Positions 38,470 to 48,809 of a stretch of DNA of 64,000 bases are shown in pieces (positions within the stretch are counted from its first letter, which is position 1; each line of letters starts with the position of its first letter). Source of the DNA: Caulobacter henricii. Lineage in GTDB: Bacteria; Pseudomonadota; Alphaproteobacteria; Caulobacterales; Caulobacteraceae. Where the stretch lies: contig NZ_CP013002.1 in assembly GCF_001414055.1 (NCBI RefSeq), forward strand, positions 452,501 through 516,500. The letters run 5' to 3'. Made by a program: the position numbers and the translations under genes. Under the pieces are notes generated by a model that ran no database searches, had not been told where the DNA came from, and worked only from the letters and a program-made list of their open reading frames with translations.

Positions 38470-38792
38470 ATCTGGGTCTTCTTCAGGAGTCCCGTCGCTG
38501 GACGCCGGTCGGCCTCGCCGGAATATTCCGTCCCGAGATAGGTCGATCGCGCCGAGTCGAGCACTTCCTGCCCACCGCGCAGGCCGCGCTTCTGCCCGCT
38601 CTGACCCATCAGATGGGCGGCAAAGGTGGCGAAACCACTCTTGCGGGGCGGCGGCATCGGATGCTCCTCGCGCACGAAGACCATGTCCTCCGGCTCGGCG
38701 TCCTGGGCAGAGTCCTGATTCGGGTTCTGCCGCACGGTCAGGGCGCGACGTGAGGGGCTCGAACGCCGGATGGGGTCGATAGGGCCGTTCAT
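38466..38792 (-). CDS. Hypothetical protein with basic, disordered N-terminus
   Basis: A 108-residue protein. The first 50 residues are polar and low in hydrophobics; the conserved-looking part is GFATFAAHLMGQSGQKRGLRGG and SARSTYLGTEYSGEADRRP. I recall similar short proteins with YLGTEYSG...DRRP in other alphaproteobacteria without known function. The start is ATG 38792 with AGGG upstream; a GTG at 38801 is possible. Confidence 0.6.
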   Translation of the reverse strand: MNGPIDPIRRSSPSRRALTVRQNPNQDSAQDAEPEDMVFVREEHPMPPPRKSGFATFAAHLMGQSGQKRGLRGGQEVLDSARSTYLGTEYSGEADRRPATGLLKKTQI

Positions 38793-38852
38793 GGTGAACA
38801 CCCTAGAGCCCCTACCGTTAAGAACGGCTGTTCCGGCGTGGTTGCCAGTGGC

Positions 38853-39527
38853 TTAAGGCTTGGTGGCGAGCTTCTCGATCTGCTGCTGCATCACTTCCAG
38901 CTGGCGCTTCAGATCGGCCAGGGAATCTTCGCTCGGTTGCGGGGCGGCCGGCGGCGGCGCTGAAGGCGTTTCCGCGGCTCCTGCTGCGGCCGCGTCTTCG
39001 GGGCGGGCATAGGCAAAGGGCGAGAACATCTTCATCGCCCGGTCGAACAGGGCCATGTTCTGGCGGATCTGTTCTTCATAGACACCGACGCCCGCCGGCA
39101 GTTTGGCGGCGGTCAGGCCGGGGGTGATGCCCGCGAACTGGGTGCGCATCCGCTCCTGCTGTTTGGTGAAGCTCTCCAGCGACATTTCCAGATAGCTGGG
39201 CAGGAAGGCCTGCATGGAATTGCCATAGAAGCCGATCAGCTGACGGAGGAACTGGATCGGCAAAAGGTTCTGGCCACCGCCGCGATTCTCTTCTTCGAAG
39301 ATGATCTGGGTCAGCACCGAGCGGGTGATGTCGTCATTCGACTTGGCGTCATAGACCACGAAGTCGACGCCCTCTTTGACCATGTCCGACAGGTGTTCGA
39401 GGGTGACGTAGGAACTGGACGCTGTGTTGTAGAGACGGCGATTGGCGTATTTCTTGATGATCACGCGTTGACCGGCGGCCTTGTCATGGCCGGCAGCCGC
39501 TTCGCCTTTTTCAGGGTTCTCGGACAT
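38853..39527 (-). CDS. phaR: Polyhydroxyalkanoate synthesis repressor PhaR
   Basis: A 224-residue regulator. VIIKKYANRRLYNTASSSYVTLEHL is the PHB/PHA accumulation regulator DNA-binding domain, and DDITRSVLTQIIFEEENRGG with FLRQLIGFYGNSMQAFLPSYL the associated domain. PhaR represses phasin and PHA genes and is released when it binds PHB granules. The start at ATG 39527 follows AGGGAAC; a long upstream extension is not conserved. It ends in an Ala/Pro linker and a short coiled coil (ADLKRQLEVMQQQIEKLA). It is divergent from phaA-phaB. Confidence 0.93.
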   Translation of the reverse strand: MSENPEKGEAAAGHDKAAGQRVIIKKYANRRLYNTASSSYVTLEHLSDMVKEGVDFVVYDAKSNDDITRSVLTQIIFEEENRGGGQNLLPIQFLRQLIGFYGNSMQAFLPSYLEMSLESFTKQQERMRTQFAGITPGLTAAKLPAGVGVYEEQIRQNMALFDRAMKMFSPFAYARPEDAAAAGAAETPSAPPPAAPQPSEDSLADLKRQLEVMQQQIEKLATKP

Positions 39528-39562
39528 TTCGTTCCCTAGGAGAGCGGTATCGCCCGCTTTTC

Positions 39563-40920
<1,358 letters not shown>

Positions 40921-40935
40921 GTCAGGTTTTTGCCA

Positions 40936-40972
40936 GATCCCCGCGCCGGACGCTTGCTCCGGCGCGGGGATC
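40936..40972 (+). other. Strong hairpin between phaA and phaB
   Basis: GATCCCCGCGCCGGA (40936-40950) pairs perfectly with TCCGGCGCGGGGATC (40958-40972), a 15-bp stem with a 7-base loop. No T-run follows on the plus strand, so it is not a normal intrinsic terminator; it could set relative phaA/phaB mRNA levels by processing or stabilisation. Confidence 0.6.
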
Positions 40973-41004
40973 ACGCGAACCATAAGAAAAATCGGGAGAG
41001 ACAC

Positions 41005-41730
41005 ATGACCAGAGTAGCATTCGTGACCGGCGGCACCCGGGGGATCGGTCGCGCGATCTGCGAGCGTCTCGTGGCCGATGGCATGAAGGTCGCGGCCGGA
41101 TATTCCGGCAACGAGGAAGCCGCCGCCGCCTGCGCCAAGGATCTCGGCGTCATGGTGGTCAAGGGCAATGTCGGCTCGTTCGACGACTGCGCCGCCGCCG
41201 TCAAGAAGGTCGAGGCCGAACTGGGCCCGATCGATGTTCTGATCAACAATGCCGGCATCACCCGTGACGGCATGCTGCACAAGATGTCCTACGAGCAGTG
41301 GTCCGAAGTGATCCGGGTCAATATGGACTCGGCCTTCAACATGACCCGGCCCGTCATCGAGGGCATGCGCGAGCGCAACTGGGGCCGGATCATCAATATC
41401 AGCTCGATCAACGGCCAGAAGGGCCAGATGGGCCAGACCAACTATTCGGCCGCCAAGGCCGGTCTCATCGGCTTCACCAAGGCCCTGGCGCTCGAGAACG
41501 CCAAGAAGGGCGTCACGGTCAATGTGATCTGCCCCGGCTACATCGACACCGAAATGGTCGCGGCAGTGCCGGAAAACGTCCTGGCCCAGATCATTGCCGG
41601 CATTCCGGTGGGTCGCCTGGGCAAGGGTGAGGAGATCGCCGACATGGTCTCCTTCCTGGCGGGCGAGCGGGCAGGCTTCGTGACCGGGGCCACCCTGACC
41701 CTCAACGGCGGGCAATACATGGCGGCCTAA
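41005..41730 (+). CDS. phaB: Acetoacetyl-CoA reductase (NADPH)
   Basis: A 241-residue short-chain dehydrogenase that reduces acetoacetyl-CoA to (R)-3-hydroxybutyryl-CoA for PHB. FVTGGTRGIGRAICERL is the NADP-binding motif, VLINNAGITRDGMLHKM the NNAG strand, and ISSINGQKGQMGQTNYSAAKAG contains the catalytic Ser-Tyr-Lys. The QKGQxGQTNYSAAKAG context is specific for PhaB. ATG 41005 follows GGGAGAG. phaC is not in the window. Confidence 0.95.
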   Translation: MTRVAFVTGGTRGIGRAICERLVADGMKVAAGYSGNEEAAAACAKDLGVMVVKGNVGSFDDCAAAVKKVEAELGPIDVLINNAGITRDGMLHKMSYEQWSEVIRVNMDSAFNMTRPVIEGMRERNWGRIINISSINGQKGQMGQTNYSAAKAGLIGFTKALALENAKKGVTVNVICPGYIDTEMVAAVPENVLAQIIAGIPVGRLGKGEEIADMVSFLAGERAGFVTGATLTLNGGQYMAA

Positions 41731-41754
41731 AGGTCGTCCGGACTGACATGTTTG

Positions 41755-41787
41755 CAACGGCCCGGCGCCCAGGCGTCCGGGCCGTTG
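41755..41787 (+). terminator. Terminator-like hairpin after phaB
   Basis: CAACGGCCCGG (41755-41765) pairs with CCGGGCCGTTG (41777-41787) around an 11-base loop that can itself close with CG pairs; TTG follows. It lies 24 bases after the phaB stop and probably ends the phaAB transcript. Confidence 0.65.
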
Positions 41788-41912
41788 TTGCGACGGTTGA
41801 CGAGCCGGGTCGTTTCGTCGTGAAACCTTCAACTTCGGGCGACGGTGGATCCCTGACGGCGAGACCTGTGTCGCGTCCAAGATTCGCCCTAGTCGGCGGG
41901 CATAACGGGTTC

Positions 41913-42695
41913 ATGAAGAGTTCGATTGTCGAGATGGACGGCTGGAGGGCCAAGCGGGCCCTCGTGATCGTCGCCATGCTCGCGATCGCCGCGCCCGCTG
42001 CCGCGCAGCAAAGCCCCCAATCGTTGCGGGACGCCCTGCTGGGCCATCGCGGCTTTTCCACCTCCCGCCGTCCGCCGCCGCCGCCCGTCGCCCGCTATGT
42101 CTCCGAGTCCGGCAATGCCTTCGTGCTGGATCGCGCCGCGCCCCTGCCCCTGCTGAAGTTCGACAACAGCGCCGAGGTCTGGGTGCTGTCGCCCCAGCCG
42201 GCCTCGCGCGGCGACGTGCTCTATCGCAACGAGATGGGCGAGCCCATGCTGCGGGCGACCAAGCTCGGCGGCATGATCCTGTTCACGGACGAGAGCCCCA
42301 ACGGGGCCGCCGCGGCCCTGGCCGGCAAGGCCCCCTCGATCCAGCCTCCGGCGGCCATCTCGCCGATCGCCCTTTATCAGCGCATGGGCCAGGCCAGTCT
42401 CCGCGCCAGCCGTGCTGCCCAGCGGCAGATGCCGTTCGAGACCTTGCAGGATGCCCGGCCGGAAACCTCGGTCCTGATCGCAGAGTCCGCGACGATCACG
42501 GCCGAGGCCTTCGAGCGACTGGCCCGCAAGGGTGATCGCGCGACCCTGGCCAGTATTACCCGGGTGGTTCTGGCCGAGGGCGACAAGCCCGGTGCCAGCC
42601 TTAAGAACGGCGCGCTGGTCGTGACCTATGCGCCCGGCCAGGGCGTGGGCGGGCGGCCGTCCTCGAAGCGCATCGTCAAGGTGGTTCTTCGCTGA
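41913..42695 (+). CDS. DUF4908-type exported protein
   Basis: A 260-residue protein with an N-terminal hydrophobic signal (RALVIVAMLAIAAPAAA, cleavage near AQQ). The mature part (RYVSESGNAFVLDRAAPLPLLKFD, EVWVLSPQPASRGDVLYRNEMGE) looks like DUF4908, found in Caulobacterales. Function is unknown. Start options are ATG 41913 and ATG 41934; both keep the signal peptide. It follows the phaB terminator by 125 bases, so it likely has its own promoter. Confidence 0.72.
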   Translation: MKSSIVEMDGWRAKRALVIVAMLAIAAPAAAQQSPQSLRDALLGHRGFSTSRRPPPPPVARYVSESGNAFVLDRAAPLPLLKFDNSAEVWVLSPQPASRGDVLYRNEMGEPMLRATKLGGMILFTDESPNGAAAALAGKAPSIQPPAAISPIALYQRMGQASLRASRAAQRQMPFETLQDARPETSVLIAESATITAEAFERLARKGDRATLASITRVVLAEGDKPGASLKNGALVVTYAPGQGVGGRPSSKRIVKVVLR

Positions 42696-42737
42696 TCCAG
42701 GTCCGCCGGGCCGGACAGCCTGACCCCGTCGTCGGGT

Positions 42738-43178
42738 TCAGGTGGCCTCTATGCCAAGCGCTTTCAATTCCTTCAGGAAGCGCAACAAACTGGAGTGCGA
42801 CCGCTTCAGGCTTGAGACCATCTCGGGTCGCGCCAGCGCCTCGCCCGGTACGATGAAGCCCTCGCGGCCGACTTTCTTGGCCACACCCCGTTTGAGCATT
42901 TCGACGACCCTGCGGCGCACGGTCTCGTAGGGCAGGCCCAGAGAATCGGCCACCTGGCGGATGGTGATCGGGCGGCGTTCTTCATCCGGCGGGACGTCAT
43001 CGATCTCGGCATAGACCCGGCCGCGCAGGTGGGAGACGTTGCCCGCCCAGAGCGTCGTGTAGACCAGAGAATAGATGATATCGACGCCGTGGGCCTCATT
43101 GGCGATCTCGACCCAACGCAGAATGTAGTCCGTGGCGCTGCGCACGGCCGCGCGCGCGTCATGGTACTCGTCCGTCAT
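42738..43178 (-). CDS. Winged-helix transcriptional regulator (unassigned)
   Basis: A 146-residue protein. RRPITIRQVADSLGLPYETVRRRVVEMLKRGVAKKVGREGFIVPG is a clear winged-helix reader with recognition helix YETVRRRVVEML and wing KKVGREGFIV. The N-terminal 60 residues are helical and may form a dimer. It resembles small regulators common in Caulobacterales; targets are unknown. ATG 43178 is chosen; a few more residues are possible upstream. Confidence 0.78.
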   Translation of the reverse strand: MTDEYHDARAAVRSATDYILRWVEIANEAHGVDIIYSLVYTTLWAGNVSHLRGRVYAEIDDVPPDEERRPITIRQVADSLGLPYETVRRRVVEMLKRGVAKKVGREGFIVPGEALARPEMVSSLKRSHSSLLRFLKELKALGIEAT

Positions 43179-43317
43179 GGTTGTAACCGCCCCACCCAAC
43201 TCTTAAGCGAACCTTGTTACAGGGGACCGATTCCTGTCGCCGTGAAAAGGTTTGCACGACGACTGCGACAAATCGTCACGCCCTGTTTCGCCGGCGGAGA
43301 GGGCTGTTCGGTTCGCC

Positions 43318-43785
43318 TTAGCGCAGCACGGGTCGCCAATCCGGCGGAGCCAGCTCGAAGCCCGCGAAGCGGAATCCCGGCGCCACGGTGCAGCCGACCA
43401 GGGTCCAGGCCCCCAGGCTGACGGCCGTCTGCCACCAAAGGGTCGGGACGATGACCTGGGGGCGGCACCCCGAACGGAGATCCGGCCCGAGCCTGTGGGC
43501 CGTCGCGCCGACGCCGTCCGGCGGCGACAGCGTCAGGGCCAGCGGCGCGCCGGCGTGATAGTGCCAGACCTCGACCGCATCGACGCGATGCCAGGCCGAC
43601 ATCTGCTCGGCTTCGAGAAGATAGTAGATCGCCGTCGAGGCCGGCCGTGCCCCATCCACCGAGGCGTCTTCAAAGGTCTGACGATACCAGCCGCCCTCGG
43701 GGTGAGGTTGCAGCTCGAGCAGGCGGATGATTTCCCGGGCCCCCAGATCGCCGGAAATGCCGAGGGGAGGGTTGGTGTGGGTCAT
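43318..43785 (-). CDS. Cupin protein, DUF985 family
   Basis: A 155-residue single cupin. REIIRLLELQPHPEGGWYRQTFED and STAIYYLLEAEQMSAWHRVDAVEVWHYHAG carry the HxxxxxVWHYH cupin motif; VPTLWWQTAVSLGAWTLVGCTVAPGF is the second motif. DUF985 proteins have no established reaction. Its start overlaps the gloB stop by 4 bases, so the two are co-transcribed. Confidence 0.85.
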   Translation of the reverse strand: MTHTNPPLGISGDLGAREIIRLLELQPHPEGGWYRQTFEDASVDGARPASTAIYYLLEAEQMSAWHRVDAVEVWHYHAGAPLALTLSPPDGVGATAHRLGPDLRSGCRPQVIVPTLWWQTAVSLGAWTLVGCTVAPGFRFAGFELAPPDWRPVLR

Positions 43786-44528
43786 CCCTTGAAGCCGTCC
43801 TTGGCGGCACGGATCGCAGCAAAGGCTTCGGCCGGTGCCAGGTCCGGCCGCAGCAAGGGCGCTCGCAGGAAGGGATTGGTCGCCTTCTCGAGACCGATGG
43901 CGGTCGGGACGGTGGGTTCGCCCCGTTCCCGGGCCGCGAAGATCTGCTCGGCACGGGCCCTGAGGCCGGGATCATCGTCGACCGACAGGGCAAAGCGCGC
44001 ATTCGAGGCCGTATACTCGTGGGCGCAATAGACGGTGGTGGCGTCGGGCAGGGCCGTCAGCCGTGCCAGCGAGGTCCACATCTGTTCGGCCGTGCCTTCG
44101 AAAAGCCGTCCGCAGCCCAGGGCAAACAGGGTGTCGCCGACAAAGGCGATAGCGTCCGCGGCATCATGATAGGCGACATGGCCCAGGGTATGGCCGCCGG
44201 TGTCGATCATCGTGAAGCGGGTCTCGCCCAGGTCGACGACATCGCCATCGCCCACCGTGCGATCCAGGGGCGCGATGCGGGTGACCTCGGCCGGGCCCAC
44301 GATGGTGGCACCGGTCGCCGCCTTGATCGCCGCATTGCCGCCCGCATGGTCGGGATGCCAGTGGGTGTTGAGCACCAGGTCCAGGGTCCAGCCCAGGCGG
44401 GACAGTTCGGCGAGGATGGCGTCGGCGTCCGGGGTGTCGATGACGGCGGCCTTGCCGGTGGCGTCGTCGCGCACGAGGAAGCCGTAGTTGTCGGACAGGC
44501 AGGCGAACTGGTGGACGGTCAGCGTCAT
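43782..44528 (-). CDS. gloB: Hydroxyacylglutathione hydrolase (glyoxalase II)
   Basis: A 248-residue metallo-beta-lactamase-fold enzyme that hydrolyses S-lactoylglutathione in methylglyoxal detoxification. The full metal site is present: THWHPDHAGG, DTGGHTLGHVAYH, FVGDTLFALGCGRLFEGT and YCAHEYTASNARFA. The C-terminal KATNPFLRA is the glutathione-binding end typical of GloB. This contrasts with the degenerate MBL protein at 16.2-17.1 kb. The start at 44528 leaves 81 bases to the divergent methyltransferase. Confidence 0.95.
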   Translation of the reverse strand: MTLTVHQFACLSDNYGFLVRDDATGKAAVIDTPDADAILAELSRLGWTLDLVLNTHWHPDHAGGNAAIKAATGATIVGPAEVTRIAPLDRTVGDGDVVDLGETRFTMIDTGGHTLGHVAYHDAADAIAFVGDTLFALGCGRLFEGTAEQMWTSLARLTALPDATTVYCAHEYTASNARFALSVDDDPGLRARAEQIFAARERGEPTVPTAIGLEKATNPFLRAPLLRPDLAPAEAFAAIRAAKDGFKG

Positions 44529-44609
44529 GGACAGCCTTGTACTGGCGTGAGGCGGTGACGTGAGGCTCGCCACCACCTACATAGATGGACTGGCCGCCCC
44601 GGAGACTCA

Positions 44610-45431
44610 ATGCGTCGCGACGTGCTCGATCTCAGAGCCTTCTACGCCACCCCGCTGGGGCGCGCGGCGCGTGTCATGCTGTCGCGCAAGGTCGCTGAGG
44701 CCTGGGGCGATGCGCGCGGGCTCGATGTCCTGGGTCTGGGCTATGCCACCCCCTTTCTGGATGCGGCCCGCCCCAGCGCCCGGCGCGTTGTCGCCGCCAT
44801 GCCGGCCACCCAGGGGGTCGAGGTCTGGCCTTCCGGCGGTCGCAACCAGGCCTGCCTGGTCGAGGAAACCGCTCTGCCCCTGCCCAATGCCATGTTCGAT
44901 CGGGTCCTGGCGGTGCACGCCCTGGAAGAAGCCGAGGATCCGGCGGCGGTTCTGGCCGAGATCGGCCGGGTCATGGCCCCGACCGGGCGCCTGATCGTGG
45001 CGGTGGCGTCGCGCGACGGGTTCTGGGCCGGTGCCGAGAGCACCCCCTTTGGCCACGGCCGCCCCTTCAGCCGCAGCCAGCTGGAGCGGCTGATTCGTGA
45101 CGCCGACCTGGAACCCGCCGGCTGGACCCGCGCGCTCTATGCGCCCCCCATCGCCATGACCGCCGGATGGGCGGAGGGCTTTGAACAGGTCGGAGCCCGT
45201 CTGTGGCCCCGGTTCGCCGGCCTGATCCTGATGGAAGCGGTCAAACAGACCTTTGCCGTCAAGCCCCGCGGACACCGCGCCCGGGTTCGCGTCTTCTCGC
45301 CGGGCGTCCTGTCACCGAGCCCGGCAGGGCCGGCATCGGCCCGCAAGGTGCCTGTTCGGAAGGCACCGGCGACCCTTCTGGACGGATCGCCCTTGGAGGC
45401 GCCGCGTTCGGAGCCTAGCTTAGGTTCGTAA
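44610..45431 (+). CDS. Class I SAM-dependent methyltransferase
   Basis: A 273-residue protein of the Methyltransf_11 type. The nucleotide-binding region is weakly conserved (GLDVLGLGYATPFLDAARPSAR in place of the GxGxG of motif I), but LPLPNAMFDRVLAVHALEEAEDPAAVLAEIGRVMAPTGRLIVAV is the usual downstream part. The C-terminal 50 residues are basic and Pro-rich, perhaps disordered. Substrate unknown. ATG 44610 has GGAG 9 bases upstream. It precedes the PII gene by 26 bases. Confidence 0.8.
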   Translation: MRRDVLDLRAFYATPLGRAARVMLSRKVAEAWGDARGLDVLGLGYATPFLDAARPSARRVVAAMPATQGVEVWPSGGRNQACLVEETALPLPNAMFDRVLAVHALEEAEDPAAVLAEIGRVMAPTGRLIVAVASRDGFWAGAESTPFGHGRPFSRSQLERLIRDADLEPAGWTRALYAPPIAMTAGWAEGFEQVGARLWPRFAGLILMEAVKQTFAVKPRGHRARVRVFSPGVLSPSPAGPASARKVPVRKAPATLLDGSPLEAPRSEPSLGS

Positions 45432-45457
45432 TCACTGTTCGCTGCGGGAGCCGCGCC

Positions 45458-45802
45458 ATGAAAATGATCGTCGCCATCATCAAGCCGAGCCGCCTCGACG
45501 CCGTTCTGGAGGCTGTCACCGAGGCCGGTGCATCGGGTCTGACGGTGACCGAGGTGCGCGGCTACGGCCGGCAAAAGGGCAAGACCGAGGTCTATCGCGG
45601 CGCTGAGTACGAGGTGAAGCTGCTGCCCAAGGTCAAGCTCGAGATCGCTGTACCGACCGACGTGGTCGAGCCGGTGGTCGAGGCGCTGCAACGGACGGCC
45701 AATACCGGCAAGATCGGTGACGGCAAGGTGTTCGTCATGGATCTCGAACAGGCGCTGCGCATCCGCACCGGCGAACGCGATGCGGCAGCGATCGCCGGCT
45801 AG
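45458..45802 (+). CDS. glnB: PII family nitrogen regulatory protein
   Basis: A 114-residue PII signal protein. KMIVAIIKPSRLDAVLEAV, the T-loop GYGRQKGKTEVYRGAEYEVKLLPK with the uridylylation Tyr51, and IGDGKVFVMDLEQALRIRTGE are all intact. It integrates 2-oxoglutarate, ATP and glutamine signals and controls targets such as NtrB or AmtB. No amtB or glnA follows, so the symbol glnB is tentative against glnK. ATG 45458 follows GGGAG. Confidence 0.93.
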   Translation: MKMIVAIIKPSRLDAVLEAVTEAGASGLTVTEVRGYGRQKGKTEVYRGAEYEVKLLPKVKLEIAVPTDVVEPVVEALQRTANTGKIGDGKVFVMDLEQALRIRTGERDAAAIAG

Positions 45803-45893
45803 CCGCGTGGCCGGGATCGTGCGTGGCGGGGGCTTGAGGGCGGAGCCTTAGGTCCGCCTGCGCGTTGACGAGACTCACCCGGATAGGAGCGTC

Positions 45894-47405
45894 ATGGGCG
45901 AGCGGGCGTCGGCCTTCCAGTCAGGTTACAACTGCTGGCGCATTGCGCCGGCCGATCGTCTGTCCCTCCTGGTCGACAATGACGAGACCTTTGACGCGCT
46001 GAAGCCCCTGCTGCTGGCGGCCCGGCGCTCGATCTGGATTCTGGCCTGGGTGTTCGATCCGTTGACGCGGCTGGATCCCGACCGGGTTCGACGCAGCGGT
46101 GATCCGGAGCAGGCCGATCGCATCGGCCTGATCCTGCGCCGGCAGGCGGCGCTCAATCCGGCCCTGGATGTGCGGATACTGACCTGGGCCATGCCGTTCC
46201 CGATCGCCGCCGCCCAGCTGTTCGGGCCGCAGCGCGGCCTGGCCTTCTTCGCCGGGTCACGGGTCAAGTACCGGCTCGACAGCACCCTGCCGGCCTCGGC
46301 CTGCCATCACCAGAAGGTCGTCGTCATCGATGGGGCCACCGCCCTGGTGAGCGGCGGCGACATCGGGGTGGATCGCTGGGACACCTGCGAGCATCGCGAC
46401 AATGACCCCCGCCGCAGACTGCCGACCGGGCGTCGCTATCCGGCCCGGCACGAGGTGGCGATGCTGGTCGATGGTCAGGCCGCCCAGGGCCTCGGCGAAC
46501 TGTTCATTGACCGCTGGCACAAGGCCACAGGCGAGGCGCTCAGCTTGCCCGAGCGCCCCGCGGATGCCCCCTGGCCGCCGGGCCTCGTGCCGGATCTGTG
46601 CCAGGTCCCGGTGGCGGTCAGCCGGACCGAGGCGGCCTGGAAAGGCCGGCCGGAAGTCTCGGAAAGCCTGCTCCTGCACCTTTCCGGCATCCGCTCGGCC
46701 CGGCGTTTGATCTATCTGGAAAACCAGTACCTGACCTCGCCGATCATCGTGGATGCCCTGGCCGAGCGCCTCGCCGAGCCCGACGGCCCGGAGGTGGTCA
46801 TCGTGGGGCCGGCGCGAAGCCCGAGCTATTTTGACCGGATCACCATGGACAGCGCCCGGTCTGTGGCGATCAATCGTCTGCGATCGGTTGATATCCACAA
46901 TCGCTTTTCAGCCTTCAGTGCCCACACCCCCGGAGGGCACCCGATCATTGTCCATTCGAAGGTGGCGATCCTGGACGACACGATGCTGCGGGTCGGGTCG
47001 GCCAATCTCAATAATCGCTCGATTGCCCTCGACACCGAATGCGATCTGGCCTTCGAGGGGCGCGACGCCACGCAGCGGGCCGTGATCTCGGCCTTCCTGG
47101 CCCGGCTGATCGGTCATTTCCTCGGCCGGTCGTCGAGCGAAGTCCAGGCGGCGCTTGCCGCTGAGGGCAGTCTAGCGGCGGCCATCGAGGCCCTCGATGT
47201 CAGATCAGACCAGCCGCGACGGCTTCGGCCGGTGCCGGTCCGCCGGCTGACCGGCCTGCAGCAGTTCATCGCCGACTGGAACCTGGGCGACGCCCTTTCG
47301 CCCCGGGACGCCTGGCGGCCCTGGGGACGTCGCGAGCGGCTCAGGCGGGACCGGGTTCGCCTGAACCAGCCCCCGCCGCATCGGCCGGACCCTCTGCGGC
47401 CGTGA
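45894..47405 (+). CDS. Phospholipase D-family phosphatidyltransferase (cardiolipin synthase-like)
   Basis: A 503-residue protein with two HKD motifs: SACHHQKVVVIDGATALVSGGD and IVHSKVAILDDTMLRVGSANLNNRS, the usual pair for a PLD/CLS active site. There are no obvious N-terminal membrane helices, unlike E. coli ClsA. It resembles the phospholipase D family used in alphaproteobacteria for cardiolipin or phospholipid exchange. TAGGAG precedes ATG 45894. The last 65 bases overlap the 3' end of the endonuclease/phosphatase gene on the other strand. Confidence 0.87.
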   Translation: MGERASAFQSGYNCWRIAPADRLSLLVDNDETFDALKPLLLAARRSIWILAWVFDPLTRLDPDRVRRSGDPEQADRIGLILRRQAALNPALDVRILTWAMPFPIAAAQLFGPQRGLAFFAGSRVKYRLDSTLPASACHHQKVVVIDGATALVSGGDIGVDRWDTCEHRDNDPRRRLPTGRRYPARHEVAMLVDGQAAQGLGELFIDRWHKATGEALSLPERPADAPWPPGLVPDLCQVPVAVSRTEAAWKGRPEVSESLLLHLSGIRSARRLIYLENQYLTSPIIVDALAERLAEPDGPEVVIVGPARSPSYFDRITMDSARSVAINRLRSVDIHNRFSAFSAHTPGGHPIIVHSKVAILDDTMLRVGSANLNNRSIALDTECDLAFEGRDATQRAVISAFLARLIGHFLGRSSSEVQAALAAEGSLAAAIEALDVRSDQPRRLRPVPVRRLTGLQQFIADWNLGDALSPRDAWRPWGRRERLRRDRVRLNQPPPHRPDPLRP

Positions 47406-48138
47406 TCTTCAGATCGACCACCAGAGGCAGGTGATCGGAGGCCAGGCGCGCCCTGGCGTCATAGGGCGACCGGACCGCGACAGTCTCCAGGCCCTTGGTC
47501 AGGAAGACATGATCGATGCGCATGAACGGAAAGCGGGACGGAAAGGTCGCCGTGGCGGGCCGTGGCCAGGCGCTGTCCGGTGTCTGGGCGTCGCGCAGGG
47601 CAGCGCGCAGCATCCGGTAGGTGGCCGAATAGGGCGTGGCATTGAAGTCGCCCAGCAGCACCCCCGGCGCCGTCCAGGCGTCCGAGGCCATCCACGCCTC
47701 GCCCAGCAGGGCGGCGGCCTGACGCTTCTGTTCCTGCGGGATCAGGCCCAGATGGGTGTTGATGATCTGGACGGGGATGTCACCGACCATGACCTCGACC
47801 CACAGGGCCCCGCGAGGTTCCAGGCCCGGCACCCGGCGATAGAGCGGCAGGCCCGCCGCCTTGATCCGGCGCTCGGGCAGGGCGGTCAGGATGGCATCGC
47901 CGTACAGCTCCTCTTCCACGGCCATGGCCGGGTGGAAATGGACCTTCATCCTCAGCAGTTCAGCGAGGCGATGGGCCTGATCGATGGTGCCCGTCCGCCG
48001 GCGCAGCACGTCCAGCTCCTGCAAGGCGACGACATCGGGCGTCTCCGCGGCGATGACCTCGGCCACGCGCTCGACATCGAGGGCGCGGTCGACGCCCACA
48101 CAGCGGTGGACGTTGTAGGTCATGAGGCGAAGCGTCAT
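47341..48138 (-). CDS. Endonuclease/exonuclease/phosphatase family protein
   Basis: A 265-residue EEP-fold hydrolase. LRLMTYNVHRCVGVDRALDVERV, DVVALQELDVLR (metal Glu), IINTHLGLIP, VLLGDFNATPYS and RIDHVFLTKG...SDHLPLVVDL give every motif of the fold, including the final catalytic SDH. Targets may be phosphodiester or phospholipid head groups; the PLD gene beside it may not be coincidence. Its ATG overlaps the metW stop by 4 bases. Confidence 0.88.
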   Translation of the reverse strand: MTLRLMTYNVHRCVGVDRALDVERVAEVIAAETPDVVALQELDVLRRRTGTIDQAHRLAELLRMKVHFHPAMAVEEELYGDAILTALPERRIKAAGLPLYRRVPGLEPRGALWVEVMVGDIPVQIINTHLGLIPQEQKRQAAALLGEAWMASDAWTAPGVLLGDFNATPYSATYRMLRAALRDAQTPDSAWPRPATATFPSRFPFMRIDHVFLTKGLETVAVRSPYDARARLASDHLPLVVDLKITAAEGPADAAGAGSGEPGPA

Positions 48139-48809
48139 CCGTCGAAGAGATCGCCCGAAACCGTCTTTGGTTCCCGTTCGGTCGCTTGGCCTGCCTCGGA
48201 CCCGACCCGGCTCAGCATGAACAGGCAGGTCTCGGCCCGCCAGTTCTCGAGGGGACTGGCCGGATCGATCGGCCGGGCCGGACCCCGGCCGGTAAAGGCG
48301 GCGCTGGCGTCGACCCGCACCTGCAGGTCGTCGGTCAGGGCCAGGAAGTCGACCAGGGTGCACAGGTGGATATTGGGTGTCGACCACCAGGGCATGGGCA
48401 GGGCCTTGGTCTCAGGCATCCGGCCGCGGCTCAGCAGCGACCAGCGCACCCGCCAGTGGCCGAAATTGGGGAAGGAGACGATGGCCCGGTCGGCGATGCG
48501 CAGCAGCTCGGCCAGCACGTGGCGGGGCTGGCGGGTGGCCTGCAGGGTCTGGGACAGGATCGCATAGTCGAAGGTCTTGTCCGGGAAGTGGTCGAGGTCC
48601 TGGTCGGCGTCGCCCTGCACCACCGACAGGCCTCGGGCCATGCAGGCGGCCACGCCCCCGGCGCTGATTTCCAGCCCGCGACCGTCGACCTGCTTTTCCT
48701 GGGCCAGCAGATCCAGCAGGGCTCCCTCGCCGCAGCCGACATCAAGCACCCGCGATCCGGGGCGGACGAGACGCAGGATCTCGCGGAAGTCTTCGCGCAC
48801 CACGCTCAT
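48135..48809 (-). CDS. metW: Methionine biosynthesis protein MetW
   Basis: A 224-residue class I methyltransferase-fold protein. [21 protein letters not shown] is the SAM motif, and [25 protein letters not shown] with [22 protein letters not shown] the MetW-specific region. MetW partners MetX in methionine synthesis in many proteobacteria, and here it overlaps metX by 4 bases. Its exact chemical role is not firmly known. Confidence 0.94.
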   Translation of the reverse strand: MSVVREDFREILRLVRPGSRVLDVGCGEGALLDLLAQEKQVDGRGLEISAGGVAACMARGLSVVQGDADQDLDHFPDKTFDYAILSQTLQATRQPRHVLAELLRIADRAIVSFPNFGHWRVRWSLLSRGRMPETKALPMPWWSTPNIHLCTLVDFLALTDDLQVRVDASAAFTGRGPARPIDPASPLENWRAETCLFMLSRVGSEAGQATEREPKTVSGDLFDG

